From Ralstonia condita (GTDB lineage Bacteria; Pseudomonadota; Gammaproteobacteria; Burkholderiales; Burkholderiaceae), in the NCBI RefSeq assembly GCF_958405655.1, contig NZ_CATYWO010000007.1, positions 104,275 to 168,274 on the forward strand: a DNA stretch of 64,000 bases, given 5' to 3'. Positions 9,486 through 17,473 of the stretch are shown here, piece after piece (position 1 is the stretch's first letter; every line of letters starts with the position of its first letter). Both the position numbers and the translations under genes were made by a program. The notes beneath the pieces were generated by a model. The model ran no database searches. It was not told the DNA's origin and saw only the letters and a program-made list of their open reading frames with translations.

Positions 9486-10187
9486 ATGTCGCTCCTCCAT
9501 CAAGCCCGATTCTTTACCACCGTCAATCATCTGCGCGATTTACCGGCCACTGCCGTGCCCGAAGTCGCATTTGCAGGTCGCTCAAACGCGGGCAAGTCGA
9601 CCGCCATCAACATCCTGTGCAACCAGAAGCGGCTCGCGTTCTCCAGCAAGACACCCGGCCGCACGCAGCACATCAATTATTTTTCGGTGATGCCAGCCAA
9701 GGCGGAAGACCCGCTCGGCTTCCTGGTTGACCTGCCGGGTTACGGCTATGCCGAGGCGCCCGGCGAGACCAAGTCGCACTGGGAACACCTGCTGGGCGAC
9801 TACGTGCAGGCGCGCCAGCAACTCGCCGGTCTCGTCATCATGATGGACGCGCGCCGTCCGTTTACCGACCTCGATTGCCAGATGGTCGAGTGGTTCCTGC
9901 CGACGGGCAAGCCGATCCACGTGCTGCTCACCAAGGCTGACAAGCTGACCAACAACGACGCCTCCCGCGCATTGATGGCAGCGCGCAAGGTGCTGGCCGA
10001 TTACCGCACGCAGATCGACGGCGACGTGTCGCTCACGGTGCAGTTGTTTTCGAGCCTGAAGCGCCGCGGCATCGAAGAGGCGCAGCGCATTGTCGCAGGC
10101 TGGCTGTGCCTGCCGGAGGCATCGAAGTCGGCACCGGACACGGAACAGGCAAAAAAAACCCCGTCGCCAAACGCGCAACGGGGGTAA
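9486..10187 (+). CDS. engB: Ribosome biogenesis GTPase EngB (YsxC/YihA)
   Basis: Essential TRAFAC-class GTPase for assembly of the 50S subunit. Numbered from the ATG at 9486 (233 aa): G1 GRSNAGKST at 31-39, G3 DLPGYG at 82-87, G4 TKAD at 149-152. A TTG at 9477 in the same frame is an alternative start; neither has a strong Shine-Dalgarno. The last 30 or so codons overlap a minus-strand terminator hairpin (10150-10183), which makes the C-terminus lysine/proline-rich (AKKTPSPNAQRG). Confidence 0.95.
   Translation: MSLLHQARFFTTVNHLRDLPATAVPEVAFAGRSNAGKSTAINILCNQKRLAFSSKTPGRTQHINYFSVMPAKAEDPLGFLVDLPGYGYAEAPGETKSHWEHLLGDYVQARQQLAGLVIMMDARRPFTDLDCQMVEWFLPTGKPIHVLLTKADKLTNNDASRALMAARKVLADYRTQIDGDVSLTVQLFSSLKRRGIEEAQRIVAGWLCLPEASKSAPDTEQAKKTPSPNAQRG
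10150..10183 (-). terminator. Minus-strand intrinsic terminator inside the 3' end of engB
   Basis: CCCCGT (10159-10164) pairs with ACGGGG (10178-10183), with further GC pairs inside. The A8 run at 10151-10158 becomes U8 after the hairpin on the minus strand. On plus the hairpin has no U-run. The nearest minus-strand gene upstream of it is dsbD, more than 1.1 kb away across hemB. Confidence 0.75.
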
Positions 10188-10191
10188 CGAT

Positions 10192-10211
10192 CCCATCGAG
10201 CCGTCGATGGG
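10192..10211. promoter_or_regulatory. Perfect hairpin in the engB-hemB gap
   Basis: CCCATCGA (10192-10199) and TCGATGGG (10204-10211) flank a 4-nt GCCG loop. No U-run follows on plus. It may cap the engB mRNA 3' end or sit in the hemB upstream region; role unknown. Confidence 0.4.
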
Positions 10212-10337
10212 AACCCGCGTCAGGGAGGAGCCGCGGGGGACGCCGCACCAGCGTCGCGGGCGCGTTGTCCGTGCGTAGGATGGATAATCGCGGCAAAAGT
10301 TTAGAAACTTCACAGTGTGTTCTTAGGGTCCGCTGAA

Positions 10338-11333
10338 ATGATCGCTAGCTTCCCCGACCATCGTCCGCGCCGCATGCGCCGTGACGATTTCTCCCGCCGC
10401 ATGATGCGCGAGTCGCGCCTGACGGCCGACGACCTGATCTACCCGGTCTTCATCCTCGAAGGCACTGGTGTGCGGCAGGCGGTGTCCTCCATGCCGGGCG
10501 TCGAGCGTGTATCGATCGACGTGCTGCTGGGCGTCGCCGAGCAGTGCGTGCAGCTTGGTATTCCGGTGCTTGCGCTGTTTCCCGTGATCGAGCCGTCGAT
10601 CAAGACACCGGACGGCATCGAAGCCACCAACCCGGACGGTCTGATTCCGCGCGCAGTGAAGGCGCTGAAGGCGCGCTTCCCTGAACTCGGCATCCTGACC
10701 GACGTGGCGCTCGACCCGTACACGAGCCACGGTCAGGACGGTGTGCTCGATGAGAACGGCTACGTGCTCAATGAAGAGACGGTCGAGATCCTGACACGCC
10801 AGTCGCTGGTCCAGGCTGAGGCCGGCGTGGACATCGTCGCGCCGTCCGACATGATGGACGGCCGCATCGGCGCCTTGCGCATGGCGCTGGAACATGATGA
10901 CTTCATCCACACGCGCATCATGGCCTACGCGGCCAAGTATGCGTCCGCGTTCTATGGCCCGTTCCGTGACGCGGTAGGCTCGGCGACCAATCTGGGCAAG
11001 GGCAACAAGATGACCTACCAGATGGACCCGGCCAATTCGGATGAGGCGTTGCGCGAAGTCGCGCTCGACATCGCCGAGGGTGCGGACATGGTGATGGTCA
11101 AGCCCGGCATGCCTTACCTCGATATCGTGCGGCGGGTGAAGGATGAATTCCGCTTTCCGACCTACGTCTACCAAGTCAGCGGCGAGTATGCGATGTTGAA
11201 AGCCGCCGCCCAGAACGGCTGGCTGGATCACGACAAGGTCGTGCTGGAATCGTTGCTCGCATTCAAGCGTGCGGGTGCGAACGGGATTCTGACGTACTTC
11301 GCCCTGGACGCTGCCCGCTTGCTGCGCGCCTGA
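10338..11333 (+). CDS. hemB: Delta-aminolevulinic acid dehydratase (porphobilinogen synthase) HemB
   Basis: Condenses two 5-aminolevulinate molecules to porphobilinogen in haem synthesis. 331 aa from the ATG at 10338, which has AGGG upstream; a GTG at 10317 is in frame. The two active-site lysines are seen as AYAAKYAS (Lys200) and MVKPGMPY (Lys255). The metal segment DVALDPYTSHGQDG (122-135) has Ala/Asp/Asp where zinc enzymes have three cysteines, so it is the Asp-rich, magnesium-using type. Its TGA stop is the left half of a TGATCA whose right half is the dsbD stop. Confidence 0.96.
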   Translation: MIASFPDHRPRRMRRDDFSRRMMRESRLTADDLIYPVFILEGTGVRQAVSSMPGVERVSIDVLLGVAEQCVQLGIPVLALFPVIEPSIKTPDGIEATNPDGLIPRAVKALKARFPELGILTDVALDPYTSHGQDGVLDENGYVLNEETVEILTRQSLVQAEAGVDIVAPSDMMDGRIGALRMALEHDDFIHTRIMAYAAKYASAFYGPFRDAVGSATNLGKGNKMTYQMDPANSDEALREVALDIAEGADMVMVKPGMPYLDIVRRVKDEFRFPTYVYQVSGEYAMLKAAAQNGWLDHDKVVLESLLAFKRAGANGILTYFALDAARLLRA

Positions 11334-13151
11334 TCAGACGGCCCGCGCTGGGCTGAGTGCCCGGCGCAGGCTTTCCAGGAAGGTCTCGGCACGCTCGAAG
11401 CCGATCACGCGGACGCTCGCCTCCCGGCCGTGCGGATCGAAGAAGATCGTGCCGGGCGGCCCAAACAGGGCAAAACGCTTGAGCAGCGCCTGGTCATCGG
11501 CGTTGTTGGCGGTCACGTCGGCCTGCAAGAGCACCACATCCGTGAGCGCCGTGCGCACACGGGCATCGGTGAATGTCAGACGTTCCATTTCCTTGCAACT
11601 GACGCACCAGTCGGCATAGAAGTCAAGCATGACGGCCCGGCCCGCCAGGCTGGCATTGCGCACTTCGGCATCGAGTTCAGCAGGGCTTTTCACGCGCTTG
11701 AATGTGAGGCCGCGCATCTCTTCTCGCACCGGCGTCCCGGCCGACGCGCGCATGAGGCCGGACAGCGGCTGCAGCGGGTCGCGGCCACCGGCAGCCACGC
11801 CGACCAGTTGCGCAGCCCCCGCCAGCGCCAGTACCACCCCCACCACCTTGCCCAGGCGCTGCACATTGCCCGCCCCGTCCGGCAGCGAATCGAAGGTGCG
11901 GAGGAATACGGCAGCGCCGATCAACAGCGCGCCCCACGCCACCATGGCTGCCCATGGCGGGACAATCGGCTGCACGATATAGAGGGCGACTGCAAGCAGG
12001 ATGAAGCCGAAGATCGCTTTGGTCACCACGAGCCAGCGCCCGGCACGCGGCAGCAAGTTGCCCGCGCCCACGCCCACCAGCACCAGCGGCACGCCCATGC
12101 CGATGGACATGGACAGGAGCGCCGCGCCGCCGATGGCGGCATTGCCGGTCTGTGCGATGTAAGCGAGCGCGCCCGCCAGTGCGGGCGTCACGCACGGCGA
12201 TACGATCAGCGCTGACAGTGCACCCATGACCGCGGCGCCAACGATCTGTCCGCCGTTTTGATGATTCGATGCCTGAGTCAGGCGATGATGCCAGGATGCC
12301 GGCAACTGCAGTTCGTACAGCCCAAACATCGAGAGCGACAACAGCACCATGAGCGCGGCAAACGCTCCCAGCACCCATACGTTTTGAAGCGCAGCCTGCA
12401 AGCCCTGCCCGGCCAACCCGGCCGCAACGCCGACCGCCGTGTAGACAACCGTCATGCCAAGCACATAGGCGATCGACACCACCGCCGCACGCGAACGCGT
12501 TGCGTGCTCGCCCACCACGATGGCCGACAGGATCGGCAGCATCGGCAGCACGCACGGTGTGAACGTCAGCAGTAGCCCCAACCCGAAGAAAAGCGCGGCG
12601 ATCGCGCCCAGATTGCCGCTGCCCAGCGTGCTGGCGATGCGGCCGAGTGTGTCGCCCGAGTTGGCCGGGACCACGGCTGCCGAAGGCGAACCGGACGCCG
12701 ACGTTGGCTTCACCTCGAACCGACTCTTCATCGGCGGGTAGCACAACCCCTGGTCGGCGCAGCCCTGGGAAGTGACGACCAGCGTAAATGGCGTGGATGC
12801 GTTCTGCGCCTTCACGCGAAAGACCAGTTCATGGCGATACGTCTCGACGTTCTTGTTGAAGGTCTCGTCGAACTTGACCTTGCCCGCCGGCAGTTCCAGC
12901 GGCGCGAACGTGATTGTTGCGGGATCCGCTGCCACGATCAGCCGCTCGCGATACATGTAGTACCCGTCAGCGATGGCGAACTTGACCTCCACGGTCTGGC
13001 CGTCCACCTGTGCCGCCGTGAATCGAAACGCCTGCTCTGGCGGCAGAAAATCGTCATCAGCGTGTGCGGGGGCATGCAGGATCGCCACGGCGGCCAGCAG
13101 CATCAGCAACTGCAGTACGCGACGCAAGGACGGAAACGAAAGGAAGGTCAT
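11334..13151 (-). CDS. dsbD: Thiol:disulfide interchange protein DsbD
   Basis: Moves reducing power from cytoplasmic thioredoxin to the periplasm to keep DsbC and cytochrome-c maturation partners reduced. 605 aa: signal peptide (cleaved after AHA, about residue 31), N-terminal immunoglobulin-like domain with CADQGLCYPP (Cys131 and Cys137), a central membrane domain with FTPCVLP and VSPCVTP cysteines, and a C-terminal thioredoxin domain with DWCVSCK (Cys516 and Cys519). All six redox cysteines are present. It is 18 nt downstream of cutA, so probably one transcript, and converges on hemB with no gap. Confidence 0.96.
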   Translation of the reverse strand: MTFLSFPSLRRVLQLLMLLAAVAILHAPAHADDDFLPPEQAFRFTAAQVDGQTVEVKFAIADGYYMYRERLIVAADPATITFAPLELPAGKVKFDETFNKNVETYRHELVFRVKAQNASTPFTLVVTSQGCADQGLCYPPMKSRFEVKPTSASGSPSAAVVPANSGDTLGRIASTLGSGNLGAIAALFFGLGLLLTFTPCVLPMLPILSAIVVGEHATRSRAAVVSIAYVLGMTVVYTAVGVAAGLAGQGLQAALQNVWVLGAFAALMVLLSLSMFGLYELQLPASWHHRLTQASNHQNGGQIVGAAVMGALSALIVSPCVTPALAGALAYIAQTGNAAIGGAALLSMSIGMGVPLVLVGVGAGNLLPRAGRWLVVTKAIFGFILLAVALYIVQPIVPPWAAMVAWGALLIGAAVFLRTFDSLPDGAGNVQRLGKVVGVVLALAGAAQLVGVAAGGRDPLQPLSGLMRASAGTPVREEMRGLTFKRVKSPAELDAEVRNASLAGRAVMLDFYADWCVSCKEMERLTFTDARVRTALTDVVLLQADVTANNADDQALLKRFALFGPPGTIFFDPHGREASVRVIGFERAETFLESLRRALSPARAV

Positions 13152-13169
13152 ATCAACGACTGTCGGACT

Positions 13170-13508
13170 TCATACGGAAAGCGGGCGCGTTTCGCCTGAC
13201 ACCCATGCGAGATAGGCGGGCAACCCTGCCGCCAGCGGAATGGCAATGATCTCGGGCACCTCGTACGGGTGCGCCTTACGCAGCGCCGCTTCCAGCATGG
13301 GATACGACGCACGCGTTGTCTTGATGAGCAGTGGAACCTCTGTCGCCTGCTCGATCGCGCCCTTCCACCAGTAGGTCGATACGCACGCCGGCAAGCGATT
13401 GACACACGCGGCCGCACGAGATTCCAACACAATCTTGATCACATGGTCCGCGCTTTCACCATCGGGCATAGTGGTCAGGACCAGTAACACATCGGTTCCA
13501 GCGGGCAT
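13170..13508 (-). CDS. cutA: Divalent cation tolerance protein CutA
   Basis: Small trimeric ferredoxin-like-fold protein linked to copper and divalent-cation tolerance; its exact role is unsettled. 112 aa with the family signature KAHPYEVPEIIAIPL near the C-terminus and the Cys/Trp region AACVNRLPACVSTYWWKG in the middle. In E. coli cutA is also directly upstream of dsbD, and the same order with an 18-nt gap is seen here. It starts after the rplQ terminator. Confidence 0.93.
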   Translation of the reverse strand: MPAGTDVLLVLTTMPDGESADHVIKIVLESRAAACVNRLPACVSTYWWKGAIEQATEVPLLIKTTRASYPMLEAALRKAHPYEVPEIIAIPLAAGLPAYLAWVSGETRPLSV

Positions 13509-13557
13509 GCAAACTCCACAAGGACGCGCGGTGAGGCCGCAAGGCCACGCACAGGCA

Positions 13558-13587
13558 ACAAAAAAGCCAGGATGCGACTCCTGGCTT
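13558..13587 (-). terminator. Terminator of the alpha operon after rplQ
   Basis: AAGCCAGGA (13564-13572) pairs with TCCTGGCTT (13579-13587) around a 6-nt loop. On minus it runs into TTTTTTGTTG. Confidence 0.88.
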
Positions 13588-13670
13588 CATTGTAATGCGA
13601 GCGAAAACCCGCTCTTCTTGGGCCAGCCGGCGCGACGCGATGCCGCACCAGCACCAACCCGCAACGTGGC

Positions 13671-14069
13671 TTACTCGGCTGCGGCTTCGGCGTCCACGGC
13701 CTCGGCAACTTCCGGGCGGTCGAGCAACTCGACCAGCGCCATCGGCGCATTGTCGCCCTGACGGAAGCCGAACTTCAGGATACGGGTGTAGCCGCCCGGA
13801 CGGGTCGCGAAACGCGGGCCCAGTTCGGTGAACAGCTTGGTGACCATGTCGCGGTCACGCAGGCGGGCGAATGCCAGACGGCGATTGGCGACGGTGTCCT
13901 TCTTGGCCAGCGTGATCAGCGGCTCGACGACCTTGCGCAGCTCCTTGGCCTTCGGCAGGGTGGTCTTGATCAGCTCGTGCTGCAGCAGCGAGTTGGACAT
14001 GTTGCGCAGCATCGCGAGACGGTGCGACGAGGTGCGGTTCAGTTTCCGCAAACCATGACGGTGACGCAT
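13671..14069 (-). CDS. rplQ: 50S ribosomal protein L17
   Basis: Large-subunit protein near the tunnel exit. 132 aa, beginning MRHRHGLRKLNRTSSHR, the highly conserved L17 start, with an acidic/alanine-rich tail. Last gene of the alpha operon; a 155-nt gap without other features separates it from rpoA, and a good terminator follows. Confidence 0.98.
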   Translation of the reverse strand: MRHRHGLRKLNRTSSHRLAMLRNMSNSLLQHELIKTTLPKAKELRKVVEPLITLAKKDTVANRRLAFARLRDRDMVTKLFTELGPRFATRPGGYTRILKFGFRQGDNAPMALVELLDRPEVAEAVDAEAAAE

Positions 14070-14224
14070 GATGATTCCTTCTTAAGTGTGTTTGACCAGC
14101 TCTTCTATCGCCGCCGCGTATACAACGCTGCGTGGCGCGGGCCGGTAGCCTTAACAATAAGCCACCCAAAACGGCGGTGGCGGGAAAACCGGCCGATGCT
14201 CACGCACCGGCCGACGATGACGAT

Positions 14225-15205
14225 TTACTTCTCGAGACCCGCGGGCGGCCAGTTCTCGAGCTTCATGCCGAGCGTCAGGCCACGCGAAGCGAGGACTTCC
14301 TTGATCTCGTTGAGCGACTTGCGACCCAGGTTCGGGGTCTTGAGCAGTTCGTTCTCGGTCCGCTGAATCAGGTCGCCGATGTAATAGATGTTCTCGGCCT
14401 TCAGGCAGTTGGCCGAACGCACCGTCAGTTCCAGATCGTCGACCGGACGCAGCAGGATCGGATCGATCTGCGGTGCGCGGGCGGCCGCGGCCTCGGCGGC
14501 GCTCTCGGTGCCTTCCAGCGCGGCGAATACCGATAGCTGGTCAACCAGGATACGCGCCGACTGACGAATCGCTTCCTCCGGCGAGATCACGCCGTTGGTC
14601 TCGATGTTCATCACCAGCTTGTCGAGGTCGGTACGCTGCTCCACACGTGCAGACTCCACCGCGTACGACACACGGCGCACCGGTGCGAACGACGCGTCCA
14701 GCACGATGCGGCCAATGACCTTGCTCGACTCATCGCCGAACTTGCGCACGTTGCCCGGCACGTAGCCGCGGCCTTGCTCGACCTTCAGCTGCAGATCCAG
14801 CTTGCCGCCGGACGACAGGTTGGCGATCACGTGACCCGGATTGATGATCTCGACATCGTGCGGCAGCTCGATATCGGCGGCGGTCACCACACCCTCACCT
14901 TCCTTGCGCAGCGACACCGTGACTTCATCACGATTGTGCAGCTTGAAGACCACGCCCTTCAGGTTCAGCAACAGATTGACGACGTCTTCCTGCACGCCAT
15001 CGATGGTGGAGTATTCGTGGACGACCCCAGCGATCGTGACTTCGGTCGGCGCGTAGCCAACCATCGACGAAAGCAGCACGCGGCGCAGCGCGTTACCGAG
15101 CGTATGGCCGTAGCCGCGCTCGAACGGTTCCATGACGACCTTCGCGTGATGATCGCCAAGCGGCTCAACCGCAATAATTTTGGGCTTCAGGAGTGCTGTT
15201 TGCAT
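14225..15205 (-). CDS. rpoA: DNA-directed RNA polymerase alpha subunit
   Basis: Assembly platform of RNA polymerase; its C-terminal domain contacts UP elements and activators. 326 aa: N-terminal dimerisation domain (motif ERGYGHTLGNALRRVLLSS at about residues 29-47), a flexible alanine-rich linker near 230-245, and the C-terminal domain with LTVRSANCLKAENI and LGRKSLNEIKE. Located between rpsD and rplQ as in other proteobacterial alpha operons. Confidence 0.98.
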   Translation of the reverse strand: MQTALLKPKIIAVEPLGDHHAKVVMEPFERGYGHTLGNALRRVLLSSMVGYAPTEVTIAGVVHEYSTIDGVQEDVVNLLLNLKGVVFKLHNRDEVTVSLRKEGEGVVTAADIELPHDVEIINPGHVIANLSSGGKLDLQLKVEQGRGYVPGNVRKFGDESSKVIGRIVLDASFAPVRRVSYAVESARVEQRTDLDKLVMNIETNGVISPEEAIRQSARILVDQLSVFAALEGTESAAEAAAARAPQIDPILLRPVDDLELTVRSANCLKAENIYYIGDLIQRTENELLKTPNLGRKSLNEIKEVLASRGLTLGMKLENWPPAGLEK

Positions 15206-15301
15206 AGGTTGTCCTATTTCAATACCCTCGGCTCGTTACACCGATAAGGCTGACGGATTGGACTGGAAAGTTTCCATCGCGAACGCCGCGACGAAAGACG
15301 C

Positions 15302-15328
15302 ACGTGCCGCAATCACGTTGCGGCACGT
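15302..15328 (-). promoter_or_regulatory. Strong hairpin in the 238-nt rpsD-rpoA gap
   Basis: ACGTGCCGCAA (15302-15312) and TTGCGGCACGT (15318-15328) form an 11-bp perfect stem with a 5-nt loop. No U-run follows on minus, so it is not a classical terminator. It could be a processing or stability element between rpsD and rpoA. Confidence 0.55.
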
Positions 15329-15443
15329 AACGATTCGGGTCAGTACGGCGGGCGGGCAATGCCCCGCGCGCACACAATGTTGTTGACGAATGAGCGTCCC
15401 CAAAAGGCGCACGAGCCCACACCTTCCGGCGCGGGCGTCGTCA

Positions 15444-16067
15444 TTAACGCGAGTACAGTTCGACGATCAGGCTTTCGTTGATGTCGCCGGCGATGTCAGC
15501 ACGATCCGGAGCTTGCTTGAACGTGCCTTCCATCTTCTTCGCGTCGACAGCCACCCAGGTCGGGAAGCCAGATTGCTCTGCCAGCGTCAGCGACTCGGCG
15601 ATACGCGCTTGCTTCTTCGACTTCTCGCGGATAGCGACCACATCGCCCGACTTGATCTGCGCCGACGGCACGTTCAGGGCTTGGCCGTTCACCAGAATCG
15701 CCTTATGCGACACCAGCTGACGCGCTTCAGCGCGAGTCGAACCAAAACCCATGCGGTAGACGACGTTGTCCAGGCGCGACTCCAGCAGTTGCAGCAGGTT
15801 TTCACCCGTGTTGCCCTTGCGGCGGTCGGCTTCAGCAAAATAGCGACGGAATTGGCGTTCCAACACGCCGTAGATACGCTTGACCTTCTGCTTTTCACGC
15901 AGTTGGTTGCCGTAGTCGGAGGTGCGGGCGCCCGAAGTGCGGCCGTGCTGACCAGGCTTGCTGTCCAGCTTGCACTTGTCGGCGAGCGAGCGACGTGCGC
16001 TCTTCAGAAAAAGGTCAGTACCTTCGCGGCGAGACAGTTTCGCCTTGGGGCCGGTATAGCGTGCCAC
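15444..16067 (-). CDS. rpsD: 30S ribosomal protein S4
   Basis: Primary 16S rRNA-binding assembly protein and, in E. coli, the repressor of the alpha operon. 207 aa from the GTG at 16067 (ARYTGPKAKLSRREG), supported by AAGGAA upstream; an upstream in-frame start lacks support. It carries the S4 RNA-binding fold (RLDNVVYRMGFGSTRAEARQ). The N-terminal zinc cysteines are missing (single Cys in DKCKLD), so it is the zinc-free form. Confidence 0.97.
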   Translation of the reverse strand: MARYTGPKAKLSRREGTDLFLKSARRSLADKCKLDSKPGQHGRTSGARTSDYGNQLREKQKVKRIYGVLERQFRRYFAEADRRKGNTGENLLQLLESRLDNVVYRMGFGSTRAEARQLVSHKAILVNGQALNVPSAQIKSGDVVAIREKSKKQARIAESLTLAEQSGFPTWVAVDAKKMEGTFKQAPDRADIAGDINESLIVELYSR

Positions 16068-16175
16068 GTTGCGTTCCTTCGTTATCAATCATCCGTGGTG
16101 CAAGACCTCGGATGGTTCGCCTGTCAGCTCCTTCAACGGAACCGCAGCGAACAGTGGGCTTATGAAATGACGAAA

Positions 16176-16211
16176 CCCGCCTTCCGGCAGACCGGAAGAC
16201 AGGCAAGCGGG
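16176..16211 (-). promoter_or_regulatory. Compound hairpin in the 201-nt rpsK-rpsD gap
   Basis: Outer arm CCCGC (16176-16180) / GCGGG (16207-16211) and inner CTTCCGG (16181-16187) / CCGGAAG (16192-16198) with a CAGA loop. On minus the stem is followed by TTTCGTCATTTC, a weak U-tract. It may be a partial terminator or an S4-responsive site; the role is inferred. Confidence 0.5.
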
Positions 16212-16268
16212 CGAGTATAACACCCGCGGACCAGACCCGCCAAGAACTGGCGGGACCGGCCGAATCAC

Positions 16269-16670
16269 TCAGATGCGACGGCGCTTCGGCGGACGGCAGC
16301 CGTTATGAGGCACCGGCGTCACGTCTTCGATCAATTGGATCTTGATGCCAAGGTTGTTCAGAGCACGCACAGCGGACTCACGACCCGGACCCGGACCCTT
16401 GATGCGAACTTCCAGGTTCTTGATGCCTTGGTCCTGCGCTACACGGCCAGCACTCTCAGCGGCCACCTGGGCTGCGAACGGGGTCGACTTACGCGAGCCT
16501 TTGAAGCCCTGGCCACCAGACGTCGCCCACGACAAGGCATTGCCCTGGCGGTCAGTGATCGTGATGATCGTATTGTTGAACGACGCGTGAACGTGCGCGA
16601 TGCCGTCGGCGACGTTCTTGCGAACCTTCTTGCGCGCGCGCTGGGCGGCGGTATTCGCTGCTTTTGCCAT
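16269..16670 (-). CDS. rpsK: 30S ribosomal protein S11
   Basis: Platform protein of the small subunit near the mRNA exit. 133 aa with the conserved central HVHASFNNTIITITDRQGN and the C-terminal PVPHNGCRPPKRRRI. It follows rpsM after 24 nt in the alpha operon. Confidence 0.98.
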   Translation of the reverse strand: MAKAANTAAQRARKKVRKNVADGIAHVHASFNNTIITITDRQGNALSWATSGGQGFKGSRKSTPFAAQVAAESAGRVAQDQGIKNLEVRIKGPGPGRESAVRALNNLGIKIQLIEDVTPVPHNGCRPPKRRRI

Positions 16671-16694
16671 AGTTCCTATCCTTTACCCGACGGA

Positions 16695-17060
16695 TTACTT
16701 CTTGAGCGCGACGCCGGCCTTGCGCGGACCCTTACGGGTACGGGCATTGGTGCGAGTACGCTGACCACGCATCGGCAGGCCCTTGCGATGGCGCACGCCA
16801 CGGTAGCAGCCCAAATCCATCAGGCGCTTGATGTTCATCGTCGTTTCACGGCGCAGATCGCCTTCGACGAGGAACTTCTCGATTTCCTTACGCAGCGCGT
16901 CCTGGTCCGGATCCGTCAGGTCCTTGACCTTCTTGTCGGTCGGGATACCAGTAGCCTCGCAAATCTTCTGAGCGCGCGAGCGGCCGATACCGTAGATCGC
17001 CGTCAGGCCAATCACGGTATGTTTGTGGTTGGGGATGTTGACCCCTGCGATACGTGCCAT
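16695..17060 (-). CDS. rpsM: 30S ribosomal protein S13
   Basis: Head protein of the small subunit that contacts the P-site tRNA and the L5 bridge. 121 aa starting [20 protein letters not shown], with [18 protein letters not shown] and a lysine-rich tail. Follows rpmJ. Confidence 0.98.
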
Positions 17061-17081
17061 TCGTCAATCCTCTTTGCGAAA

Positions 17082-17198
17082 TTAGCCTTGGCGCTGCTTA
17101 TGACGCGGGTCCGACGAGCAGATCACACGCACCACGCCCTTGCGCTTGATGATTTTGCAGTTGCGGCAAATGCGCTTAACAGAAGCCAGCACTTTCAT
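17082..17198 (-). CDS. rpmJ: 50S ribosomal protein L36
   Basis: 38-aa zinc-ribbon protein of the large subunit: MKVLASVKRICRNCKIIKRK then GVVRVICSSDPRHKQRQG. The CxxC and C-x4-H ligands (Cys11, Cys14, Cys27, His32) are all present, so it is the zinc-binding form. Located between infA and rpsM, its usual place. Confidence 0.97.
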   Translation of the reverse strand: MKVLASVKRICRNCKIIKRKGVVRVICSSDPRHKQRQG

Positions 17199-17228
17199 GA
17201 TTTTCCTCTTCCTTCAATTCCAGTCCGC

Positions 17229-17447
17229 TCACTTCGCCCGGAATACGATGCGCGCGCGGGACAGATCATACGGGGTCAATTCGACCGTCACCTTGTCCCC
17301 GGGCAAGATGCGGATGTAATGCATGCGCATCTTGCCGGAAATATGGCCTAACACTACGTGGCCGTTTTCCAGTTTGACGCGGAACGTCGCGTTGGGGAGG
17401 TTTTCCAGCACCTCGCCCTGCATCTGGATCACGTCGTCTTTAGCCAT
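17229..17447 (-). CDS. infA: Translation initiation factor IF-1
   Basis: 72-aa single S1/OB-fold protein that blocks the ribosomal A site during initiation. It has the conserved NGHVVLGHISGKMRMHYIRI and ends DLSRARIVFRAK. In beta-proteobacteria infA commonly lies between secY and rpmJ, as here. Confidence 0.97.
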   Translation of the reverse strand: MAKDDVIQMQGEVLENLPNATFRVKLENGHVVLGHISGKMRMHYIRILPGDKVTVELTPYDLSRARIVFRAK

Positions 17448-17473
17448 GCCTTTTCAGTTTCGTGCGATCACCC

